The notes below the pieces were generated by a model, which had not been told where the DNA came from, made no database searches, and was given only the letters and a program-made list of their open reading frames with translations. The translations under genes and the position numbers were made by a program. From Bythopirellula sp. (lineage in GTDB: Bacteria; Planctomycetota; Planctomycetia; Pirellulales; Lacipirellulaceae), in contig JANQQA010000208.1 in assembly GCA_028285205.1 (NCBI GenBank), positions 60,803-124,802 on the forward strand: a stretch of DNA of 64,000 nucleotides, written 5' to 3'. Below, piece after piece: positions 27,289-36,348 of this stretch. Each line of letters opens with the position of its first letter. Positions within the stretch are counted from its first letter, which is position 1.

Positions 27289-29874
27289 TCAGTGTTGACC
27301 CACGTCAAGTGAAGTAGCATTCGCTTTCTGGCTGGCACCGAGTAATTGGTCCACACTAACGAATTCGTAGCCGCGTTCGTGTAGCGTATTGATCAGGCCT
27401 GGCAGCAACGGCGGAACACGATCCTGCCGCTCGCTTCCTAGGTGCATCAGCAACAGGTGGCCATTGAGGCCGTGGCGTGCGCTCGTCTCGTGCTGGAGAA
27501 TGTCCTCGATGATGTCCGCCGAAGGACGGAACGCCCGGTGCCCTTCGGGAGCAAAATCACGATGGGACCCTGATCCCGACGTGAAGTTGAACATCCGGCA
27601 ACCGACGGATGCGGCCCATTCTGCGTGACTCGCGTTGTACCACTCGTAGGGCGGAATAAACCAGACGGGATCTCCGATCGCTCCGCCGAGAGCACGCAAC
27701 GCATCGAGATTCTTTCTTAGGTCGGCCAAAAACTCATCTTTCGTGACCAGGCTTTTGCCGCGGTCGTCCCAGGAGGCGTAGAGCAAGTGTGCGTGCGAGT
27801 GCGGCCCAACGTAGTGGCCGCGGACGGCCGCCTTGCGGGTCCAGTCCGTCATCCCGGGTTGCTCGAGGAATTCGCCGGTCACGAAGAATGAAGCCTTCAC
27901 TCGACGGTCTTCGAGTGTGGCGAGTATCTCTTCGGCACCGTCGGTATGTTCGTGGCCGGTGAAGATCAGAGCGATCTTTGGTTCTGCAGTGCTCCCACGG
28001 ACAATCGCACCGTGGCTCGTTTCGATCGTTGCGGCCGGCCCGATGGACTCGCTAGCGGGCGCGCCGTAATGAGCCATGAAATAGATCGCCCCTGCCGTAC
28101 CATCCATCGTCGGTTCGTTGGTTGCGTAGTCGCCGAAGTCGTCGTGATAGACGACATGTTCGTTCTGGAACTTGGCGTACTCATCTGGCTCATTGAGCTT
28201 AACGCCCAAGAGCCCGTCGAATACTGAGCGATAAACGGGGCCATCGACCAACCCGCCCGGGACGTTCCGCCGAAATAGTTTCCATATCCCCGTATGCACG
28301 TCCAGCGGCGTGTCGCCATCGCGCGGAACGGCCGTAAACATCGTCGTCCCCCACGGGTTGCGGCCAAGCAACCAATCGCGGTGCCTGGTCGCGTGTTCTC
28401 GATATCGCGTGTCACCTGTCATGCGTTCATACAACAGCGCCTGGGTGATCAACGCGGTTGTTAAGTTGTTAGAGCACCAAATGAACGGGACTCCGATGCC
28501 GTAGACGTTGGTCTTCGCCCTGGCAACCGTCGCATCCAATCCGCTCCGGTAAAAGCCGGCCAACTCAAGTTGAAAGCTTTCATCGACGTGAGGGTACAAG
28601 GCGTAGTGACCAACGTTTACAAACGGATAGTATTCGTAGTGCCCAGTCTGCTCGTGGTGCATCCAACCTACATCCGCCGCCAGTCGGGCGTAGCGTTTTG
28701 CCTGTTCCAAGTATTTCTGCTCACCCGTCTCGCGGTAGAGTTCCGCCGCGCCCCATTCCATGTCGTCCGCCCAGGTAATCTCAGCGTACCGGTATGGCGC
28801 ACCGTAGGAGTTCCCCTGCTGCTTGCCCTCACTTGCTGCCCCCATTGAATACAGCTGGCGGGCAGCGACGAGGCACCGTTCGGCAAATCGATTGTCTCCT
28901 CGTTGCTTCCACACCCGGTGGCCAATGGCCATCGCAGCAGCGCACCGCCCAGCAAGGTTGGCAATCCCATCGGAGTCGCTCTTGTATTGCTTTAGTCCCT
29001 GTGGCTTGCCATCGGCGAAATATAAGACGCGGTAGCTGTTCGGTCCCCAACCGTAGTCGGACGTGTCGGCATCAGGTGACTTCCAGCCACGGTGATCGCG
29101 ATCGTCGGCGACTTGGTGGTAGAGCTGATCGGGCTCTGGGTGCAATTTGTGGATCCAATCGAGTCCCCAGCGGGCTTCGTCCAGCACGTCGGGCACGCCG
29201 TTCGGTCCGGGTTGACCCATCGCGTCGACACGATCTGCAAACTTGGTCGGCTCCAACTCGTAAGCGAGGAGCATCCGCGCCGTCGCGTTGCTCGCAGTGA
29301 GAAGATACTTGAGTTGGTCGCCGGCATCGTGCCAACCGCCGCTGGCGTCGACGAAGGTGCCCTGCGGGCGAGGTCCATAGGCAGTCCGTCCATCGCGTTG
29401 GTGACATACCATGTCAAGCAAAGGATTGTAGCCACAGCGCTGCTGACGCATGAAGGCGAGCAGGTCACGGACATGGTTTGCGATGGCATCGGGTCCAATT
29501 CGGAAGGGACGCGATTCAACTCCACTGGGTACGAGTCGGACAACGTAGCGACCAGTAGTGGCGAGGCGCGTGAAGTCGAGCCTGGCGTGATGGGCGAATG
29601 AGTTCCAGTTCGGCTCAGTGGCGGGCTCGCTCTTGCCCCGGAAGACGATCTCTCCTGAGTCAGCATCAGCAACAACGAATGCGGCATCAACCTCTTGGCC
29701 AGAGAAAGCGATCGCCGACTTCGTGTCGTCGGCCAGATACCCGAGCTGGTTGACACGCAGATAAACCGGTTCAGCGGCGACCAAGCCGACGAGACCAAAG
29801 ACACCAAGAACTATGCCGGCGAGTAGACTTCGCGGCGTTGAGGTTGTGTGCATTGCGGGAGACGCGTCGAGCAT
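27289..29874 (-). CDS. GH9 glycoside hydrolase fused to polysaccharide deacetylase-like (CE4) domain
   Basis: An 861-residue protein with an N-terminal signal peptide (about 1-34). A CelD_N Ig-like domain (about 37-125) starts YLRVNQLGY. The GH9 catalytic domain (about 130-590) has GGWHDAGD at 179-186 with the nucleophile-activating Asp pair, a RNPWGTTMF segment and the acid-containing YATNEPTMDGTAG. A polysaccharide deacetylase-like region (about 630-845) follows. Its His motif is intact (H692 and H696 in HSHAH), as is a WFIPPYEWYN segment, but the expected TFDD metal/base motif reads I-F-T639-G640-H-E. GH9 enzymes cut beta-glucans or act on chito-oligosaccharides; the CE4 partner suggests an N-acetylated or acylated substrate. 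The start is ambiguous (29874 or 29853). No PEP-CTERM signal is present, so it is probably secreted or periplasmic. Confidence 0.9.
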   Translation of the reverse strand: MLDASPAMHTTSTPRSLLAGIVLGVFGLVGLVAAEPVYLRVNQLGYLADDTKSAIAFSGQEVDAAFVVADADSGEIVFRGKSEPATEPNWNSFAHHARLDFTRLATTGRYVVRLVPSGVESRPFRIGPDAIANHVRDLLAFMRQQRCGYNPLLDMVCHQRDGRTAYGPRPQGTFVDASGGWHDAGDQLKYLLTASNATARMLLAYELEPTKFADRVDAMGQPGPNGVPDVLDEARWGLDWIHKLHPEPDQLYHQVADDRDHRGWKSPDADTSDYGWGPNSYRVLYFADGKPQGLKQYKSDSDGIANLAGRCAAAMAIGHRVWKQRGDNRFAERCLVAARQLYSMGAASEGKQQGNSYGAPYRYAEITWADDMEWGAAELYRETGEQKYLEQAKRYARLAADVGWMHHEQTGHYEYYPFVNVGHYALYPHVDESFQLELAGFYRSGLDATVARAKTNVYGIGVPFIWCSNNLTTALITQALLYERMTGDTRYREHATRHRDWLLGRNPWGTTMFTAVPRDGDTPLDVHTGIWKLFRRNVPGGLVDGPVYRSVFDGLLGVKLNEPDEYAKFQNEHVVYHDDFGDYATNEPTMDGTAGAIYFMAHYGAPASESIGPAATIETSHGAIVRGSTAEPKIALIFTGHEHTDGAEEILATLEDRRVKASFFVTGEFLEQPGMTDWTRKAAVRGHYVGPHSHAHLLYASWDDRGKSLVTKDEFLADLRKNLDALRALGGAIGDPVWFIPPYEWYNASHAEWAASVGCRMFNFTSGSGSHRDFAPEGHRAFRPSADIIEDILQHETSARHGLNGHLLLMHLGSERQDRVPPLLPGLINTLHERGYEFVSVDQLLGASQKANATSLDVGQH

Positions 29875-30599
29875 CTGTGGATGCGTGGCGGAGGATATGG
29901 AATGAGCTCAGTATACCCTGCTCTCCTGCTGTGTGACATTCGTGTGTTGCGTTCCAGGCAATCCGCCGCCCCATATCGTGATGGATGAGCCAGTCACTCT
30001 TCGAGTACGAACCGTCTTGACTCATCGGCGGCAGGTCGCATGTGGAAAGTGTGGAACATCATGGCCCCCACTTCGTGGCTATCGTGTCGCGGGTGGTTGC
30101 CGTAAAATCGGAATGCGAATGACTCTATTCTCGTAGGACTCTAGGAGTTGTCATTCAAGTCTGGAAGTGCGAGCTGGCCTGGTGGCGGCCGCGGTCTTCA
30201 AAACCGTTGTGCGGAACCGCAAAAGTTTCGTAGGTGGGTTCGATTCCCATGCACTTCCGTTTGATGCTCGCGCATGTCGTCGTGGCGCAACGGTTGGTAA
30301 TCGGACCCGACACAAAGGCGAGCTCGGTTGCGCGAGAACAGAACCCGCTGGGCTTGCTGGCTGCGAGCGCACGTCAAAGCCGCGCTAATCCGCCGGAAGC
30401 GACGCAAATTGGCGTCCATCTCTCGATTAAACCAGCTTCCCAGGCCCAAGTGGAAGGATTCCGTGAACTTTGGTGGCAGCGACAGGCCTGATTTTTGGTG
30501 TCGCAGATCGCGACGTGCGACAAGTATACTTTGTTCAGTCGCTGTCAGCACGATATGCTGATTTTGCTCATCACCGTTCGAACATCGTAATTCTCGGAA
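29875..30599. other. Intergenic region containing tRNA-Sec
   Basis: About 725 bp between divergent genes. The only recognised element is the selenocysteine tRNA at 30163-30259. Several short open frames on both strands run through the tRNA and are rejected as coding. Confidence 0.6.
30163..30259 (+). tRNA. selC: tRNA-Sec (anticodon TCA)
   Basis: The acceptor arm is 8 bp (GGAAGTGC, 30163-30170, with GCACTTCC, 30251-30258), one base pair longer than in ordinary tRNAs, with G73 at 30259. The anticodon stem GCGGT/ACCGT (30191-30195, 30203-30207) holds the loop CTTCAAA with anticodon TCA at 30198-30200. A long variable arm includes a perfect TGCGG-AA-CCGCA stem. The T arm GTGGG-TTCGATT-CCCAT is canonical. 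The D arm can be paired in more than one register. CCA is not encoded. These features together fit the tRNA that decodes UGA as selenocysteine. selA, selB and selD are not in the window. Confidence 0.92.
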
Positions 30600-31547
30600 A
30601 TGTACTTTCATACACTACGCACGGCTGCGCTATCGGCAATCCTGGCACTGAGCGTTCACGTAAGTTCGACAGTGGCCGTGCATCGCCAGGTATTCTTGCT
30701 CGGTGGCCAGTCGAATATGCTTGGCTTCGGCGACGCAGGACTTCCGCCAGCACGACCATTTGCTGACCCGCTGCCCGAGGTGAGTCTGTACTTCAGCAAT
30801 GCGGCGTCGCTCTCGCTAACTCCGAATCAGTGGATCGCCTTGGCGCCTGGGGCTGGCACTCAGTTTGGCCCCGAACTCTCGTTTGGACATACGCTTCACC
30901 AGAACGACCCTGGCGGCAATTACGCGCTCATCAAACACTCGCGCGGCGGTAGTAACGTCCATGCCGACTGGAACCCAAACGTTTCCGACAACGTCTATAG
31001 CGTGTTTCGCTCGACCGTTGATACCGCCCTGCAGGAGCTGGCCGATAGGGGCGATACGTATGAGATCGTTGGCATGCTGTGGACCCAAGGCATCCGTGAT
31101 GGAAAAGATGGTCGTGTCGCGTCAGAGTATCAGACAGACCTGGAACGATTGATCGCCGATGTTCGCCTCAACTATCGATCCGACCTACCGGTATTCATCA
31201 GCCGATTGTCGATCAATATGACTTCCGCCGGTGAACCGCCGCCATCGGGCGGGCGCAACCAGCAACTGGGCGGTCTGGGTGAGATTCGGCTCGGTCAGGA
31301 GAATGTGGCATTGAACGATCCACTGGCGTATTTGATCGACACGGATCCGTTTGGAACCGATCCCACACACTTCAACGCGAGCGGTCTTGTCGACCTAGGA
31401 AAGGCTTTCGCAGACTCCTACTTCACGAACGTCGCGGTACCTGAGCCGAGCACATTTCTATTGATGATTGCACCCTTGATCGTGATTGTCGTCCACAGAC
31501 CAACTAGCCGCCGCGAACGAGAGCACCACTTATTTTTATCTCGTTAG
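30600..31547 (+). CDS. SASA-type esterase with PEP-CTERM anchor
   Basis: A 315-residue protein with a signal peptide (about 1-26) and one SGNH/SASA domain: Ser38 in LGGQSNM, GGNYALIKHSRGGS, GMLWTQGIRDGKDG and DPTHFNASG with the catalytic His. These blocks match the two esterases at 32795-34840 closely, so the three are paralogues; the esterase at 14779 is more distant. The C-terminus has VPEPSTFLLMIAPLIVIVV and an unusually long basic tail (RREREHH). It likely removes acyl groups from a surface or environmental glycan. A DUF1559 gene starts 40 bp downstream on the same strand. The ribosome-binding site is weak. Confidence 0.87.
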   Translation: MYFHTLRTAALSAILALSVHVSSTVAVHRQVFLLGGQSNMLGFGDAGLPPARPFADPLPEVSLYFSNAASLSLTPNQWIALAPGAGTQFGPELSFGHTLHQNDPGGNYALIKHSRGGSNVHADWNPNVSDNVYSVFRSTVDTALQELADRGDTYEIVGMLWTQGIRDGKDGRVASEYQTDLERLIADVRLNYRSDLPVFISRLSINMTSAGEPPPSGGRNQQLGGLGEIRLGQENVALNDPLAYLIDTDPFGTDPTHFNASGLVDLGKAFADSYFTNVAVPEPSTFLLMIAPLIVIVVHRPTSRREREHHLFLSR

Positions 31548-31587
31548 CATAAACCCACCACAAGCTCGATATGGAGAGCTAGGGCAC

Positions 31588-32772
31588 ATGAATCGTTACT
31601 TCAACCGATCAGCAACATCTGCAGGGGTTTCCGGCGTCCGATGGAAACTCTGCGCCGCATTCACGTTGGTCGAACTACTGGTGGTGATCGCCATCATCGG
31701 TGTGCTTGTCAGCTTACTACTACCCGCCGTGCAGTCGGCCCGCGAGTCGGCTCGCCGTACGCAATGCATGAACCAGCTGCGCCAACTGGCTCTGGCGTGT
31801 ATGAACTTCGAGTCGTCTCACGAGCACTTCCCTCCCGCGTTCGCGATTGCGGTGGGCTATAACTTGAATTCGGCGACTCCCAATTATGCGATCACCGACG
31901 AGAGCCTCACCGCAAATCGAGAGGGACGACGTGGACATAGCTGGATTGTCGAGATTCTCCCACAGCTTGAGCAGCAGGGCCTCGCGGATACTTACGACAA
32001 AAACTACAGCCCAGTGCACAATACGTCCGTCAACGGCTTTCAGGCGGTTGATCTACCAGGACTTTACTGCCCTTCGCGACGAGCCTCTATCGAAACCGCC
32101 GAACAAGAACTCATGATCCTCGCGTCGCAAGGTCACAGCTCGAATGGTCCAGTGGGCGGTCGGCGCAACACCGCGACCGTGTCTAGCGGTGGAACAGACT
32201 ACGGCGCCTCACTGGCTTCAGGCAATTGCTTCAACAACACCACCAAGGCACTGCACATGGGCTACGCCTGTGTAGGTCGGAACGGCGCCGCTGCCAGCCC
32301 GATGGCGCCACTGAAAATCGGTGAGGGCGTGGCGCTCAATCGGATCACCGACGGCACGAGTAATACGCTACTAGTCGGGGAAATGCAGCGTATCTGGGCT
32401 GCGAACGACGATCCCCGCTTCGCTGGCAAAAGTGGTCACGCGGGGGTGGTGGCCGGACGTAGCCACGATGGATGGCTTTATGGAGGTGCTGCCACGACAT
32501 TCACGTCATCCGTCTCAGCGCAAATTAGCAATCTCTCTGACCAGCGGTTGTCGGCTGGGGGCATCAATTCGTGGTTTTTCGAGCACGCTGGGAGCGAGCA
32601 TCCCCAGGGCGCCCAATTTGCGACCGCCGATGCATCAGTGCACTTTATCAGCGAGGATATGGATCCGCTCGTGCTGATGGCCATGGCCAGCATGGCTGGG
32701 AGCGAAGTGGCCTCGCTCTCGGGCAGCAGTAGCGATCTCGGCGCGGCATTGGAGCTGCTGTTTGCACGTTGA
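31588..32772 (+). CDS. DUF1559 prepilin-like protein with variant motifs
   Basis: A 394-residue protein. The frame is open from 31486, overlapping the esterase end, but the ATG at 31588 is preferred. A type IV prepilin-like helix [16 protein letters not shown] precedes the DUF1559 domain. The cleavage position before FTLVE is Ala (LCAAFTLVE) rather than the usual Gly. The C-terminal family motif reads HPQGAQFATADAS, i.e. H-X9-DA in place of H-X9-DG. The mid domain carries the CPSRR and GGTDYGA segments of the family. DUF1559 proteins are abundant in planctomycetes and are thought to be surface pseudopilin-like proteins; their function is not established. The gene follows a PEP-CTERM esterase and converges with two more. 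Confidence 0.9.
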   Translation: MNRYFNRSATSAGVSGVRWKLCAAFTLVELLVVIAIIGVLVSLLLPAVQSARESARRTQCMNQLRQLALACMNFESSHEHFPPAFAIAVGYNLNSATPNYAITDESLTANREGRRGHSWIVEILPQLEQQGLADTYDKNYSPVHNTSVNGFQAVDLPGLYCPSRRASIETAEQELMILASQGHSSNGPVGGRRNTATVSSGGTDYGASLASGNCFNNTTKALHMGYACVGRNGAAASPMAPLKIGEGVALNRITDGTSNTLLVGEMQRIWAANDDPRFAGKSGHAGVVAGRSHDGWLYGGAATTFTSSVSAQISNLSDQRLSAGGINSWFFEHAGSEHPQGAQFATADASVHFISEDMDPLVLMAMASMAGSEVASLSGSSSDLGAALELLFAR

Positions 32773-32794
32773 GTCGTTGTGCTAACGTCACCGT

Positions 32795-33784
32795 CTACCA
32801 AACTCTTCTGTGCCGCCAAAGCGCACCGAAACCGAGTATCGAAACACAAAGCATCGCGGCACTGGGTTCGGGGACAACTACGTTTTGGTAGTACGACGTA
32901 GCAAACGCCTCACCGAGGGCGATTGAACCATTGGTGGTAAAGTGACTACCGACGACTTCGAACGCGTCGGTATCGATGAGATACGCCAGCGGGTCGTCGG
33001 CCGCGACGCCTTCTTGTCCCATCCGGATCCCGGTGAGACCGTAATTCGGTAAGGTCGGATCATCGGGGCATACGGGCGTGTTGCGGTCGACGCGACACTC
33101 TCCGGGAGCACCAACATTTGCCGCGACCATATCAACGGACAGTCGGCTGATAAACACAGGAATATCCGAGCCGTAATTCAATCGGACATCGCTGATCAAG
33201 TCTTCCAAATCCTCTTGGTACTGCGATGCGCTACGCGCATCCTTGCCGTCGCGGATTCCCTGCGTCCAAAGCATGCCGACGATCTCATAGGTGTCGCCGG
33301 CATCGATGAGCGCCTGCAATGCTGAGGCAACCGTTTCACGAAAAACAGAGTAGACGTTATCGCTGACCTCAGGGTTCCAGTTGGTATGAACGTCGGTGCC
33401 GTTTTGGGCGTACTTGATCAAAGCGTAGTTCCCGCCGGGGTCAAGCCTGTTTAGCGCATGGCCAAACGACAGCTCGGGGCCGAATAAGCTGCCGCCACTG
33501 CCCCCTACCTGCAAATCGACCCACGAATTCGCCGGCAATACCGCCCCGCCGCCTTGGGGGCGGTAGTAGAAAAGCACATCTTCCAGCGGACTCCTCAACG
33601 GGTCGGACGCTGGAATCCTATTGATGTCACCGCCGCCAACCATGTTGGATTGCCCACCGAGAAGGATGACTTCACGGTGTTCAGCGGAAGCTGGTCCAAT
33701 GCATGCCAGGAGCCACGCGAGAATCAAAAGAGTCGGTAGGCCAAGTGTTTTCACAATTCTGCTTCGAAAGACAACCTTACGCAT
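32795..33784 (-). CDS. SASA-type esterase with PEP-CTERM anchor
   Basis: A 329-residue protein with a signal peptide (about 1-34). The SASA domain has Ser46 in LGGQSNM, GMLWTQGIRDGKDA and GSHFTTNG with the catalytic His. Compared with its paralogues, the last block has VVG before SHF instead of the Asp-containing form, so the third triad residue may be altered. A DDPLAYLIDTDAF segment is shared with the neighbour at 33854. The C-terminus is VPEPSAAMLCVSILGFGALW plus RHRRVW. It is convergent with a DUF1559 gene (22-bp gap) and lies directly downstream of its paralogue. Confidence 0.86.
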   Translation of the reverse strand: MRKVVFRSRIVKTLGLPTLLILAWLLACIGPASAEHREVILLGGQSNMVGGGDINRIPASDPLRSPLEDVLFYYRPQGGGAVLPANSWVDLQVGGSGGSLFGPELSFGHALNRLDPGGNYALIKYAQNGTDVHTNWNPEVSDNVYSVFRETVASALQALIDAGDTYEIVGMLWTQGIRDGKDARSASQYQEDLEDLISDVRLNYGSDIPVFISRLSVDMVAANVGAPGECRVDRNTPVCPDDPTLPNYGLTGIRMGQEGVAADDPLAYLIDTDAFEVVGSHFTTNGSIALGEAFATSYYQNVVVPEPSAAMLCVSILGFGALWRHRRVW

Positions 33785-33853
33785 GGAACAAAATGACCAT
33801 CAGTCCATCAAGATGCAACGTCGTGTGAGATTTGAGAGTCAGGCAACAGACGA

Positions 33854-34840
33854 CTACGCCGATTGTTCGCGTCTGTTTCGCCAGACTGCTCCTGATACGA
33901 ACAGTACAAGGCCGATCGTGGCTGTACTGGGCTCGGGAACCACGACGTTCTGAAAATAAGATTCCGCAAACGCCTCGCCGACGGAAATCAGCCCACTGGT
34001 ATTGAAGTGAATCCGATCGCTTCCGAAGGTATCGGTATCAATGAGAAACGCCAGCGGATCGTCCGCAACGACGCCTTCTTGTCCGGTACGAATACCGTTG
34101 AGTCCGTACCCCGGCAGGGCTGGATCGTCGGGACAAACGGGCGTATCACGTCCGATGCGACAACCTATCGGCGCCCCATCGCTGGCCGCAGTCATGTTGA
34201 TGGACAAGCGGCTGATGAACACAGCGATGTCCGACCCGTAATTCAATCGTACGTCGCTGACCAAGTCTTCCAGATCTTCCTGATACTCCGTAGCGCTGCG
34301 GGCATCCTTGCCGTCATTGATCCCCTGAGTCCAGAGCATGCCGACCACCTCGTAAGTGTCGCCGGCGTCGGTCAGCGCCTGCAACCCAGCGTCAACGGTA
34401 TCGCGGAACACCGAGTAGACGTTATTGCTCACCTCTGGGTTCCAGTCGGTATGCACGTCTGAGCCGTTGCGGGCGTGCTTGATCAAGGCGTAGTTGCCAC
34501 CCGGGTCGAGGGCGTTGAGCGTATGCCCAAACGATAGCTCAGGACCGAATCCGGCGCTGCCGCTGCCACCCGTCTGGAGTTCGACCCAAGTGCTCTCCGG
34601 CAGCAGTGGTGTGGTGGTGGCATGCTCGTAGAACAGTAGCACGTCTGCCAGGGGGCTCTTCTGGGGGTCACCCGCCGGCAGTCGATTGATATCTCCACCG
34701 CCAACCATGTTGGATTGCCCACCGAGCAAGATGACCTGACGGTGTGCAGCAGAGGCCGAAGGCACATTCGCCAAGGGCAGTGCGAGAACCAGACTCAAGA
34801 GGATCAGGAGCCGGGGCGTTCTCGATGTCAGTGCTCGCAC
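33854..34840 (-). CDS. SASA-type esterase with PEP-CTERM anchor
   Basis: A 328-residue protein starting at a GTG (34840) with GGGAAA upstream. It has a signal peptide (about 1-32). The SASA domain has Ser43 in LGGQSNM, GMLWTQGINDGKDA and RIHFNTSG with the catalytic His. It is highly similar along its length to the protein at 32795-33784 (for example shared blocks GGSDIN-type GGGDINR, NVYSVFRDTV and CPDD), so the pair is a tandem duplication. The C-terminus is VPEPSTATIGLVLFVSGAVW plus RNRREQ. It probably deacylates a polysaccharide at the surface. It is divergent from the DUF1559 gene at 35138. Confidence 0.87.
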   Translation of the reverse strand: MRALTSRTPRLLILLSLVLALPLANVPSASAAHRQVILLGGQSNMVGGGDINRLPAGDPQKSPLADVLLFYEHATTTPLLPESTWVELQTGGSGSAGFGPELSFGHTLNALDPGGNYALIKHARNGSDVHTDWNPEVSNNVYSVFRDTVDAGLQALTDAGDTYEVVGMLWTQGINDGKDARSATEYQEDLEDLVSDVRLNYGSDIAVFISRLSINMTAASDGAPIGCRIGRDTPVCPDDPALPGYGLNGIRTGQEGVVADDPLAFLIDTDTFGSDRIHFNTSGLISVGEAFAESYFQNVVVPEPSTATIGLVLFVSGAVWRNRREQSA

Positions 34841-35137
34841 GATGAATTTCCCAAGTGCAGAGATGAGGTTCGCTTGTTGCCGAGCGAAGTGCAGATCGCT
34901 GGCAACGGGCCAATTTGGCTAGTGTTGCGACCGTGTAACGCTCCTAATTCGTGACCGGCTACCAAGCTGGTGCACGCAATTTATACTTGTCGCCAATCAC
35001 CGAATATGCCATCAAAAGGGAGAACGAATCGTCAAACCGCCGTAAATTCCACAAAGATCGGCGCGATTCGTTGGCACATACGCCTGCTTCGCAACAATTT
35101 CAACAAGAAGGAATCTCCTCTCGGTAGGTTACCCGCC

Positions 35138-36271
35138 ATGCAAATGTTTAGGTCGAATAAGGGATTTACGCTGGTCGAACTGCTGGTGGTGATCGCCATC
35201 ATTGGCACCCTGGTTGCCTTGCTTTTGCCGGCGGTGCAGTCAGCGCGAGAATCGGCCCGCAGAAGTCAGTGCGCGAATCAGCTGCGGCAGCTGGCACTGG
35301 CATGCCTGAATTATGAGTCAGCTCACCACCATTTGCCGCCACTGGCCGCGGCCGGTTTTGAAGCCGGTGATGGATTATTTCACGATCTGCTGCAGGAGCA
35401 ATATGAGCTGCACAAAAAGGGAAAACGCGGCCACAGCTGGATCGTCGAGATTCTCCCCTACTTCGAGCAGCAAGCCATTTCCGACCGCTACGACAAGACC
35501 TATAGCACGCTGCACAATATCAAAATCAACAACTTCCAGATCACGGACATTCCCGGACTTTATTGCCCATCGCGGCGGGCATCGGTCGAAACGACGGAAC
35601 AGCAGTACATGTTGATGACGGTCCAAGGGCCCGAGGAACTACCGAATCCAATTTCGGACCTTGGATTGGCAGTGGGAGGTACCGACTACGGAGGTGCGAC
35701 AGGCGCCGGAAACTGCAATGGCAACGGCAGCACGAGCATCGGCCTTGGCGATCGCTGCGTCGGGTATACGCAAGCCGCAGCGAGTCCAATGAGCCCCTTA
35801 AGACGCAGCAGAGGAAGTGCCCTCGCGGAGGTCACGGATGGCACCAGTCAAACCCTGCTGCTCGGCGAGTTGCAACGAGTTTGGGCGGTCAAAGGTGGAC
35901 GTTTCGGCAGCTCGTCCGGTCCTAGCGGATATCGGGCGGGACGCAGCAATGATGGCTGGTTGTTCGGCGGATCTGCGGTGACTTTTGGAACGAATGTCTC
36001 TGCGGTGATTTCGGGCACCGGCGAATTGGCGCCACAAAGCGGGGGCATGAATGATTGGTTCTGGGAGCACCCAGGTAGCGAGCACCCGGGCGGTGCTCAT
36101 TTCGCATTTACCGATGGCTCAGTACAGTTCGCATCAGAAAACGCGGATCCGCTCATCAAAATGGCACAAACGACGCGGGCCGGTCAGGAAGTGTTGGACG
36201 GCGACCTCGCCAGACAGATTCAGCTCCATTTCACGCGTCCGCAGGATCGCCCCACAGGAGGGCGGCGATAA
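35138..36271 (+). CDS. DUF1559 prepilin-like protein
   Basis: A 377-residue protein. The frame is open from 34970, but the ATG at 35138 is the first with a normal prepilin start (MQMFRSNKG then FTLVELL) and has GGTAGG upstream. The leader is followed by the helix to [17 protein letters not shown]. The DUF1559 domain has CPSRR and GGTDYGG, and the C-terminal H-X9-DG motif is [12 protein letters not shown]. The product ends with a basic GGRR tail like its neighbours. It is followed after 77 bp by another DUF1559 gene in the same direction. Confidence 0.92.
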   Translation: MQMFRSNKGFTLVELLVVIAIIGTLVALLLPAVQSARESARRSQCANQLRQLALACLNYESAHHHLPPLAAAGFEAGDGLFHDLLQEQYELHKKGKRGHSWIVEILPYFEQQAISDRYDKTYSTLHNIKINNFQITDIPGLYCPSRRASVETTEQQYMLMTVQGPEELPNPISDLGLAVGGTDYGGATGAGNCNGNGSTSIGLGDRCVGYTQAAASPMSPLRRSRGSALAEVTDGTSQTLLLGELQRVWAVKGGRFGSSSGPSGYRAGRSNDGWLFGGSAVTFGTNVSAVISGTGELAPQSGGMNDWFWEHPGSEHPGGAHFAFTDGSVQFASENADPLIKMAQTTRAGQEVLDGDLARQIQLHFTRPQDRPTGGRR

Positions 36272-36348
36272 GTCGCTACACCGGAATCGTGAGATCCGCG
36301 CTGTCGAATCGAAACCGTGCGGGTTCTCATCTCGAAAGGTCACTTCCA

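Noticed and set aside
30270..30345. A second possible tRNA just after the tRNA-Sec gene
   Set aside because: The sequence has a few tRNA-like stretches (GCGCAACGGTTGGTAATCGG), but no consistent acceptor and T-arm pairing could be built.
30198..30611. Long minus-strand frame across the tRNA-Sec region
   Set aside because: It runs through the tRNA structure and into the esterase start. The product has no family pattern, so it is a chance frame in GC-rich DNA.
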